A stretch of DNA of 64,000 bases. Source: Chryseobacterium sp. MFBS3-17. Its GTDB lineage: Bacteria; Bacteroidota; Bacteroidia; Flavobacteriales; Weeksellaceae. The translations under genes were made by a program, and so were the position numbers. The DNA lies in contig NZ_JAJEWK010000003.1 in NCBI RefSeq assembly GCF_020687745.1, positions 62,001 through 126,000 on the forward strand, read 5' to 3'. This document shows, in pieces, positions 53,630 through 61,293 of the stretch. Below the pieces are notes generated by a model, which saw only the letters and a program-made list of their open reading frames with translations, was not told the DNA's origin and made no database searches. Within the stretch, counting starts at the first letter, position 1. The number at the start of each line of letters is the position of its first letter.

Positions 53630-56107
53630 ATGAAGAAATTATATATGCTGGTCATGATGACCATGATCACCGCCTGGACTACCGCACAGGAAAAAGACTC
53701 CACTGCAGCAAAAACAGATACTGCTGCCGTGAAAAAGCCGGATTCCGAAAAGAAAAACGGCATTAAACCCTATAGTGAGGTCATCACCTCTAAAGCGGAG
53801 ACCAAAACCGGAATCATCACTACACACAAAGTGGGAGATAAATACTACTTTGAAATACCCGACAGTGTTCTGAAGAAAGAGTTTTTGCTGGTAAGCCGCC
53901 TTACGAAAGCAGCTGCGGGTATGCGCTCCGGAACCACAGGTTATGCCGGGGATCAGATTGCCCAGAACGTTATTTTCTTTGAAAAAGGTCCGCAGGATAA
54001 AATCTTTGTCCGGTCCGTGTCCTACACGGATTATGCTGCAGATTCCACCTCGCAGATGTATCAGTCGGTAACGCGGAACAACGTACAATCTATTGTTCAT
54101 GCGTTTTCTGTAAAGGCAGTGGGCAAAAACAAAAAATCATCAGTAGTAGACATTACAGATTTTGTAAATGCGGATAATGAGCTGGTTTCTTTTGCGGTCA
54201 ATGTTAAAAAGAATTATAAAGTAGGTGCACTGCAGAAGGATAAGTCTTTTATCAATTTTGTGAAATCATTCCCATCCAATATTGAAATCAATACGACCAA
54301 GACCTTTGCCAGAACGCTGGGAAATGTGACCTTTCCCGCAGGAGTGCCGAAACCGGAAGTCAGCGGAAACTATACGGTAGAAATCAATTCATCACTGGTA
54401 TTGCTTCCGGAAAATAAAATGCAGCCACGGTATTTTGATCCCCGTGTAGGTTATTTTACGACGAGTTATACCGATTTTGATGCAGATCCGCAGGGGGTGA
54501 AGAGGGTTTCCATGATTAAAAGATGGAGGCTGGAACCAAAACCTCAGGATTTAGCCAGATACAAAAAAGGCGAACTGGTAGAACCTGCCAAACCCATTGT
54601 TTTTTACATAGATCCTGCTACGCCCAAAAAATGGGTGCCGTATCTAATGCAGGGCGTGAATGACTGGCAGAAGTCCTTTGAGAAAGCCGGTTTCAAAAAT
54701 GCCATTTATGCCAAAATTCCAAATGCCAAGGAAGACCCGGAGTGGAGTCTGGAAGATGCACGCTTCTCAGCAATTGTTTATAAGCCGTCTGATGTTCCCA
54801 ATGCATCCGGTCCGTCTATTGCAGATCCCCGTACCGGCGAGATTCTGGAAAGCCACATCAATTGGTATCACAATGTGATGAGCCTGCTGCGCAACTGGTA
54901 TTTCATTCAGGCTTCTCCAAACGATCCGCGTGCCAGAACTATGGATTTTGATGATGAACTGATGGGGGAACTCATCCGCTTCGTTTCTGCGCACGAAGTG
55001 GGACATACTTTAGGGTTAAGACACAATTTTATAGCCAGTAACGCCGTTCCGGTAGAAAAGCTCCGGGATAAAAAGTGGCTGGAGAAAAACGGTCATACCC
55101 CGTCCATTATGGACTATGCAAGGTTCAACTACGTAGCACAACCCGAAGATAAAGTAGGCGATGCCGGAATTATGCCGCGTATAGGTGATTATGATGACTG
55201 GGCGATTGAGTGGGGATACAAAAGATTTTATGAGTATGCCTCTCCGGAAGCCGAAAAGGAACACCTGAATAAATGGGTGATGGGCAAACTGAAAGATCCG
55301 AGGCTGTGGTTCGGTACAGAAAGTAGTATGTTTGATCCCCGTCTGCAAAGTGAGCAGATTGGAGACAACCCCATGATTGCCGGGAAATATGGGATCAAGA
55401 ATTTAGAAAGAATTGTGAACAATCTGGAGGACTGGACCGCAAAGCCTAATGAAGGGTATGAACACCTGGGAACCATGTACAGCCAGGTAACATCTCAGTT
55501 CGGGAGGTATCTGGGACATGTTTCAAAATACATCGGCGGACGATATGAAACTCCCAAAACGGTTGAGCAAAAAGGAGCGGTTTATGAAGTGGTTTCCAAA
55601 AAAGACCAGCAGCAGGCACTTCAGTTTTTAAGTGAAGAACTGTTTTCCACTCCCAAATGGTTGCTGAAAGACGGGATTTTTGAAAAAACCGGCAGCTCCG
55701 CAGTGACAGTGGTAGAAAACCTGCAGAATTCCGTGCTGAACAGAATCCTGAACCCGGCAGTACTACAAATGATGTATCAGTCTGAAGCGTCAGAAAAAAA
55801 TGCCTATCCGCTGGCAGGATATATGCAGGACCTGAAAAAGGAAATTTTTATCTCTGAACCGGATTTGTACAGAAGAAATCTGCAGCGCAACTATGTAGAA
55901 AATATGCTGGGATTGCTGGGTGGTAAATCTGCCGGAGCCAGAGGGGTCACTGTCTCCTCACATTCAGATGTACAGGCTACGGTAAGAGGGGTACTGAACG
56001 AACTGAAGAATGAACTGAAGACGAAAAGTGCGGCACATCTTGCCAACCGGTACCATTATGAAGATCTGGCATTCCGCCTGGAAAAAGCGCTGAATCCGAA
56101 TAACTAA
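53630..56107 (+). CDS. Zinc-dependent metalloprotease (DUF5117/DUF5118 family)
   Basis: 825 aa from ATG 53630; the frame also opens at an upstream TTG. Signal peptide, then a DUF5118/DUF5117-like N-terminal half (KYYFEIPDSVLKKEFLLVSRL). The metzincin-type zinc motif HEVGHTLGLRHNF is at about residues 455-467, followed by SIMDYARFNYV, a Met-turn-like element. The rest matches the DUF4953 region. Exported; probably periplasmic or outer-membrane associated. In relatives rlmD is followed directly by the DUF6452 and DUF6048 genes; here this gene sits between them. Confidence 0.88.
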   Translation: MKKLYMLVMMTMITAWTTAQEKDSTAAKTDTAAVKKPDSEKKNGIKPYSEVITSKAETKTGIITTHKVGDKYYFEIPDSVLKKEFLLVSRLTKAAAGMRSGTTGYAGDQIAQNVIFFEKGPQDKIFVRSVSYTDYAADSTSQMYQSVTRNNVQSIVHAFSVKAVGKNKKSSVVDITDFVNADNELVSFAVNVKKNYKVGALQKDKSFINFVKSFPSNIEINTTKTFARTLGNVTFPAGVPKPEVSGNYTVEINSSLVLLPENKMQPRYFDPRVGYFTTSYTDFDADPQGVKRVSMIKRWRLEPKPQDLARYKKGELVEPAKPIVFYIDPATPKKWVPYLMQGVNDWQKSFEKAGFKNAIYAKIPNAKEDPEWSLEDARFSAIVYKPSDVPNASGPSIADPRTGEILESHINWYHNVMSLLRNWYFIQASPNDPRARTMDFDDELMGELIRFVSAHEVGHTLGLRHNFIASNAVPVEKLRDKKWLEKNGHTPSIMDYARFNYVAQPEDKVGDAGIMPRIGDYDDWAIEWGYKRFYEYASPEAEKEHLNKWVMGKLKDPRLWFGTESSMFDPRLQSEQIGDNPMIAGKYGIKNLERIVNNLEDWTAKPNEGYEHLGTMYSQVTSQFGRYLGHVSKYIGGRYETPKTVEQKGAVYEVVSKKDQQQALQFLSEELFSTPKWLLKDGIFEKTGSSAVTVVENLQNSVLNRILNPAVLQMMYQSEASEKNAYPLAGYMQDLKKEIFISEPDLYRRNLQRNYVENMLGLLGGKSAGARGVTVSSHSDVQATVRGVLNELKNELKTKSAAHLANRYHYEDLAFRLEKALNPNN

Positions 56108-56117
56108 AACGGAATTT

Positions 56118-56591
56118 ATGAAAGGTTTTATCATATTTCTTGCTACATTTCTGATGCTGACTTCCTGCAGTACAGATGATGATGTCTGTACGGGAGGTGA
56201 AGGTACACCCCGTATGAAAATCAAATTTAAAACCGAAGCCACGGGCAAAGCCCGCACCATGGATTCTCTGTTTGTAAGTGTGGATTATGGCGGCGGGGAG
56301 GTGCCCGTGGTTCAGAACCGTTTCCCCACAGATTCGGTACTGATTCCGCTGCGTGTGGAAGATGTACCTTTTACGGAGTTGTACATCCGCACCGCTGCCG
56401 CAGGTCCGGCATCTGTCGTGAAAATCAATCATACTACGGTCAATGAATACGTTTCTCCGGCCTGTGGCATCCGGAAACTTTATCAGGAAGTAACTTATCA
56501 GCTGCAGACACCGGTACCGGTGCTGGGTACAGAGTCGGCTCAAAATCAAATTGTAAATGAAGACAAAACACATCTTTTCCTTCTTTTTTAG
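56118..56591 (+). CDS. DUF6452 lipoprotein
   Basis: 157 aa. Lipobox LTSC near residue 17, then STDDDVCTGGEGTPRMKIKF and a beta-sandwich-like stretch ending YVSPACGIRKLYQEVTYQL. Matches the DUF6452 pattern. Its 3' end overlaps the next gene by 35 nt, so both are probably translated together. Unknown function. Confidence 0.75.
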   Translation: MKGFIIFLATFLMLTSCSTDDDVCTGGEGTPRMKIKFKTEATGKARTMDSLFVSVDYGGGEVPVVQNRFPTDSVLIPLRVEDVPFTELYIRTAAAGPASVVKINHTTVNEYVSPACGIRKLYQEVTYQLQTPVPVLGTESAQNQIVNEDKTHLFLLF

Positions 56592-57216
56592 CCTGTGGGG
56601 TTTTTGGTTTTTCGCGCAGGATGCTGAAACGGCACAGCCCGAAAAATGGAAATACGAACCCAATTTTATGGTTGGGGCAGACGTGCTGAATGCCGGGGTT
56701 TCTTTTTTCTCAGACCGGCAATTATTTCAGGGTTTTGTTTCCTCCAGAATTAGGAAAGACCTGCATGCTGCAGCAGACGCAGGATATGAAAAAAACAGCT
56801 ATATTAAAAATGGCTATGATGCCCGCGCAGCCGGAGCTTTCATCAAACTTGGCGTGCTGTACCGGCTTATGAAAGATCCGGAGAATATTCAGAACGGTTT
56901 TTTTGCAGGTGGAAAGCTGGGTGCGTCATTTTATGAGCAGGAGTATTTTGCGGTTCCCATCCGTGGCTTTGGCGGCAGTAATTCTTTTCAGGCCTTTCCT
57001 GCATCCACCCAGTCTTCTTATTGGCTGGAAGGACACCTGGGAGGACGTGTTCAGCTCTTCAGCAGTAATTTCTATATTGATGTGAGTGTACAGCCCAGAT
57101 ATCTGATGCTGACCACAAAACAGGAAGAAATTTACCCGATGATTGTACCCGGTTTCGGGAAAAGTTCCGGAAAGTTCAACATGGGCTATATGTGGAATAT
57201 AGCCTATGAATTCTGA
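56557..57216 (+). CDS. DUF6048 outer-membrane beta-barrel protein
   Basis: 219 aa with a signal peptide (SLWGFWFFAQ) and eight or so amphipathic beta strands; the terminal Phe (NIAYEF) is an outer-membrane insertion signal. Features: VGADVLNAGVSFFSDRQLFQG, YDARAAGAFIKLGVLYRL. Overlaps DUF6452 by 35 nt, suggesting a lipoprotein/barrel pair at the outer membrane. Confidence 0.78.
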   Translation: MKTKHIFSFFFSLWGFWFFAQDAETAQPEKWKYEPNFMVGADVLNAGVSFFSDRQLFQGFVSSRIRKDLHAAADAGYEKNSYIKNGYDARAAGAFIKLGVLYRLMKDPENIQNGFFAGGKLGASFYEQEYFAVPIRGFGGSNSFQAFPASTQSSYWLEGHLGGRVQLFSSNFYIDVSVQPRYLMLTTKQEEIYPMIVPGFGKSSGKFNMGYMWNIAYEF

Positions 57217-57217
57217 T

Positions 57218-57688
57218 TTATTTCAGGGGGAAGTGGCCGGCTACCGCAAAGTACAGATCAGAAAACTGAGCCGGCGGAGTGCCGGAATCAAAGCCTTGTG
57301 AGGTATAGGTATTGCCGTTTGCCGTTATTTTGAGATTGGCCATCATGGCGCCATCATGATATCTTTTGGTGGTAGGAGATTCGTAGGAATCAATTTTATC
57401 CAGGTCCTGTTTCTGAGCCAGTTTTACCAGCGTTTCCCATTCCGCAGCAGATGTTTTTGAATCCTTACTGACTCCGTTTATTTCAATGATTTTTTCTGAA
57501 GACGTGATGGTAATCATCCTCCTGTGACCGCGGGTCATTTCTTCCAGTACAATTTTATTCAACTGATGCTTGGCAGAAGCTGCGTTTTCTTCGGCACGGG
57601 CTGTATCGGTATTCATCTGTGGGGTACATTGCAGGGTGAAGATTCCGGCTATAGCAATTGCAGTGGATTTCAGAATTGTTTTTATCAT
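57218..57688 (-). CDS. Lipoprotein of unknown function
   Basis: 156 aa from ATG 57688; ATG 57694 is equally possible. Lipobox TLQC near residue 20, a helical Ala/Glu-rich stretch and a compact domain with YESPTTKRYHDGAMMANLKI and TSQGFDSGTPP. A TACTTTTG box lies at 57708-57715 on the minus strand. Stop 1 nt beyond the convergent DUF6048 stop. No family recognised. Confidence 0.7.
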   Translation of the reverse strand: MIKTILKSTAIAIAGIFTLQCTPQMNTDTARAEENAASAKHQLNKIVLEEMTRGHRRMITITSSEKIIEINGVSKDSKTSAAEWETLVKLAQKQDLDKIDSYESPTTKRYHDGAMMANLKITANGNTYTSQGFDSGTPPAQFSDLYFAVAGHFPLK

Positions 57689-57795
57689 GAACATATATTG
57701 TGAATAGCAAAAGTACGATAATTTGGTTTATGTTTTTAATTATTGTTAAACCTGAATTACGACACCAGATAAGTTCTTCCTGTTTATATTGCTAT

Positions 57796-58030
57796 GCCTG
57801 CACGACAGGTGAGGGATTCTTTGACTCTAATGAATCAAGGTGCGAATCAGCGTGCCTTAAACAATACATCTAATACTCCTTACAGCTCAACAAGACAAGC
57901 ATAGGCAATCAAGAAAGAATGCATCTGGAGACTTTAGAACAGCGCCGGGCACATATTGAACCATGGATGGTCCTAATGCCAATGTTCTAAATCTTTCACT
58001 TACTATCAGTGCCGGTAGTGCAAACATGAA
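57796..58030 (+). pseudogene. Degenerate coding-like stretch
   Basis: The 480-nt gap between the lipoprotein and the reprolysin gene holds no intact gene. Two neighbouring frames look like decayed coding: MPARQVRDSLTLMNQGANQ then RALNNTSNTPYSSTRQA up to a stop at about 57909, and in the next frame RQSRKNASGDFRTAPGTY, a stop, then TMDGPNANVLNLSLTISAG. Hydrophilic, low-Cys, no start with upstream signal. Likely remains of a gene; not assignable. Confidence 0.3.
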
Positions 58031-58174
58031 GTCGTACGACCAGTGTCTTACGCTTTTCCTTTTACCGTGGTAAAGTGATTTTTCCTTTTTGTACAAATCA
58101 AAAGTTTATTGAATGAAATCAGAATTTTTATTAAAATTTAAGTAGATTTGTAGCATTAAATATAATATAGAGCT

Positions 58175-61102
58175 ATGAAGAGACTTCTTACATTTTTAGT
58201 ATTCTCCGGGATGGTAGCTTCCACATTTGCACAATGGAAACCCGCACCCAAACAGGGAGGAAGGCTGGAATACCCTTCTCAGAAAGAAGAGTTTTTCACA
58301 TTAGATATCAACCAGATCCGAAACCAGCTGGCCAATGCTCAGGAAGCAGGCAATTATGCACAGCCGGTAGTGATTTCGGTACCTGTAAAGGGTGGTAAGA
58401 TGGAGCGGTTTAATGTGTACAGTGCACCTGTAGTGGTGCAGGAACTTGCAGATCAGTATCAACTGGGCTCTTATGCCGGAGTGGGTATAGATGATCCTTC
58501 GAAAACCATACGCTTCAGTGTGGCACCAAACGATTTTCAGTCCATGATTATGAAATCCGGAGGTTATGAATTCATTGAACCATCAGACAAATCGCAGAAT
58601 TTGTACAGGCTTTACCTCAGAGATGGTCAGAAAGGCGACAAAGCGTTTGTTTGTCATACAGAGGAGGGTTCTGATGCCCAAAACCAGATGAATCAACTGT
58701 ACAAGGCAGGGCAGTCTTTTGCAAACAATCCGTCAGATTTCTCCAAAAGTTCTGATAAAAAATACAGAACCTATCGTTTGGCACTGTCCGTAACAGGCGA
58801 ATATACCACTTACTTCGGAGGTACAGCAGGAGCACTGACGCAAATGAACGCAACGATGACCCGGGTTAACGGTGTTTTCGAGAAAGATTTTGCGCTGAAA
58901 CTTATTCTGCAGAATTTTCCGGGTCTGATTTATAACAATTCAAATACAGATCCTTATTCTCCGCCGGCAACTGGTGCTAGTGGAGCGTGGAGTTCTGAAC
59001 TGGCAAACGTCCTAATGGTGACGCCCGGAAATGCAGCTTTTGATATAGGACATCTTTTCGGACATGCCGGTGGAGGTGGATATGCAGGTTGTATAGGCTG
59101 TATCTGCAGCAATGCTACCAATGCTTATAAAGGAAGTGCCTACACGTCGCCGGGTTCCGGAGCACCGATGGGTGATACCTTTGACATTGATTATGTAGCC
59201 CATGAAATGGGACACCAGCTGGGCGCCAATCATACATTCTCCCATGGTCTGGAAGGCAGCGGATCCAATATGGAGCCCGGATCCGGATCTACGATTATGG
59301 GCTATGCAGGAATTACAGGCTCTACCACAGATGTACAACCACATTCAGATCCTTATTTCCATGCCCGGTCCATAGAGCAGGTTCAGACCAATATCATTAA
59401 CAGAAATACTTGTGGTGTTGCCGTAAACATTACCAATAATCCACCGGTAATCACCGCTTTAACACCCTATACCATCCCGAAAGGAACTGCTTTTGTGCTT
59501 ACGGCAAATGTGACCGATCCGGAAGGAGATCCCATGACCTATACCTGGGAGCAGTACGATACTGCAACTCAGCCGATAAACACGTCTAATTTAGGAAATA
59601 CCACCACCGGCGCAGCATTCCGTTCTGTTCTGCCGGGTACCAGTCCTACCAGATATTTCCCAAGATTGTCTTCGGTGCTTTCAGGTGTGTTGAATAACAG
59701 TAATAATTTATGGGAGGCAGTACCTACGGTGGCCAGAACCATGAATTTCAGAATTACAGCCAGAGATAATAACGCAAATGTAGCACAGCAGCAAACCCAG
59801 TATGCACAGCAAACCATTACGGTAGGCAATGATGGTCCTTTTGCCGTGACTTCCACGCAGGGATTCAACAATACTGCCGGTCCGCTGACATGGGATGTGG
59901 CTGCTACCAACGCCGCACCATATAACAGCCCGAATGTTAAAATTGATTATACGACCAATAACGGTGCTACCTGGACCACGCTGATTGCCTCTACACCGAA
60001 TGATGGTTCAGAAGATGTACAGTTTACCGGTCTGGCCTCAGGTTCTACGGCAATTGTGCGCATCAGTTCCATTAATAATGTGTTCTATGCGGTTAAAACA
60101 CTTACTATAAATACACTTACCGCTTGTGACGGTACAGCACCGCAGAATATTACAGTATCTAATATTTCCGGACCTTCGGCTACTGTTTCATGGAATGCTA
60201 TGGCAGGAGCCACTTATGAAATTCAGTACAGAATTGTAGGTTCTGCAAACTGGACTACAGTTACGTCAAATGTACCAACAGTGAACCTCACCGGTCTTAC
60301 GGCAGGCAGCAACTACGAAGTACAGGTAAGAGCGATCTGTTCCGGAACACCCGGAGCCTGGTCACCGTCCACTAATTTTAGTACAACGGTAATAAATTAT
60401 TGTACAGCAGGAGCAACCAATACGAATTTTGAGTATATTTCTAACGTCACGTTAGCAAATGTAAATAACAATTCCATGAACAGCTCTTATACCAATTATA
60501 CAACCAATCCTGCATTACAGATTAATCTGGTAAAAGGGAATACCTACACTTTATCTGTAACCAAAGCGTGGATGGATAATAATCCTGACTTTGATGCAGT
60601 AAGCGCATGGATAGATTTTAACCTGAACGGTACTTTTGAAGATAGCGAGCGTGTAATGAGTTCTCCGGTAAGTACAGCCACACCGGTTACAGCAACGTTT
60701 ACTGTTCCTGCAACTGCAGTAGAAAATCAGGCGCTGAGAATGAGAGTGATAAATGTATATGGTGGTTCCAGTCAGGCCGGTGCCATATTGACAAGTTCAT
60801 GTGGAACATTAGGATATGGTGAGGTTGAAGATTACAATGTGGTGGTGACCGGAAGCATGGCGACGCGCGAAGTTACAGACAATGCTTTCCAGATTTATCC
60901 GAATCCGGCCACAGATGTTCTGCATATTACCAAAGTTTCAAACAAGGCCAGATATCAGATTCACAGCATGGCGGGTCAGTTGGTAGATGGCGGCCTGGTA
61001 AAAGAGGGTAAAGTAAATGTATCGGGATTGGTAACCGGAAATTACCTGATTACCGTCACCGATGAAAATATCAATGCCACTGTAAAATTTATCAAGAAAT
61101 AG
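58175..61102 (+). CDS. Reprolysin-type metalloprotease, T9SS cargo
   Basis: 975 aa. Signal peptide to TFAQ, then an N-terminal propeptide region. An M12B-like catalytic domain carries HEMGHQLGANHTF, the first His near residue 343, and a Met turn (STIMGYAGI) after it. A linker of about 230 residues, a fibronectin III domain near 645-735, and a GEVED domain near 740-890 with SCGTLGYGEVEDYNV follow. The T9SS type A sorting domain (FQIYPNPATDVLHI ... VKFIKK) is at 905-975. Secreted by type IX secretion and probably anchored or released. A TAGATTTG -7 box lies at 58143-58150. Confidence 0.9.
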   Translation: MKRLLTFLVFSGMVASTFAQWKPAPKQGGRLEYPSQKEEFFTLDINQIRNQLANAQEAGNYAQPVVISVPVKGGKMERFNVYSAPVVVQELADQYQLGSYAGVGIDDPSKTIRFSVAPNDFQSMIMKSGGYEFIEPSDKSQNLYRLYLRDGQKGDKAFVCHTEEGSDAQNQMNQLYKAGQSFANNPSDFSKSSDKKYRTYRLALSVTGEYTTYFGGTAGALTQMNATMTRVNGVFEKDFALKLILQNFPGLIYNNSNTDPYSPPATGASGAWSSELANVLMVTPGNAAFDIGHLFGHAGGGGYAGCIGCICSNATNAYKGSAYTSPGSGAPMGDTFDIDYVAHEMGHQLGANHTFSHGLEGSGSNMEPGSGSTIMGYAGITGSTTDVQPHSDPYFHARSIEQVQTNIINRNTCGVAVNITNNPPVITALTPYTIPKGTAFVLTANVTDPEGDPMTYTWEQYDTATQPINTSNLGNTTTGAAFRSVLPGTSPTRYFPRLSSVLSGVLNNSNNLWEAVPTVARTMNFRITARDNNANVAQQQTQYAQQTITVGNDGPFAVTSTQGFNNTAGPLTWDVAATNAAPYNSPNVKIDYTTNNGATWTTLIASTPNDGSEDVQFTGLASGSTAIVRISSINNVFYAVKTLTINTLTACDGTAPQNITVSNISGPSATVSWNAMAGATYEIQYRIVGSANWTTVTSNVPTVNLTGLTAGSNYEVQVRAICSGTPGAWSPSTNFSTTVINYCTAGATNTNFEYISNVTLANVNNNSMNSSYTNYTTNPALQINLVKGNTYTLSVTKAWMDNNPDFDAVSAWIDFNLNGTFEDSERVMSSPVSTATPVTATFTVPATAVENQALRMRVINVYGGSSQAGAILTSSCGTLGYGEVEDYNVVVTGSMATREVTDNAFQIYPNPATDVLHITKVSNKARYQIHSMAGQLVDGGLVKEGKVNVSGLVTGNYLITVTDENINATVKFIKK

Positions 61103-61124
61103 ATAATTACAGTATTTGGTTAAG

Positions 61125-61157
61125 GCCGCTCCCTGTTCATCGGGGAGCGGCTTTTTC
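61125..61157 (+). terminator. Terminator after the reprolysin gene
   Basis: GCCGCTCCC (61125-61133) pairs with GGGAGCGGC (61143-61151) with a 9-nt loop, then five T. Confidence 0.8.
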
Positions 61158-61293
61158 ATGATAATGAGATATTTTATCATTATCCTACATGAAATCAGCA
61201 TTATATTATTCGGAGTAAAAAAATTAGCAATACTTACCTATCAATTACCAAAAAAAATCTTAGATTTGTAGATAATATAGAAATAGTGTAATT

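Noticed and set aside
57887-58096. Open frame of 69 codons on the minus strand in the 57.7-58.2 kb gap.
   Set aside because: Composition and start context are poor, and it lies across the decayed plus-strand stretch.
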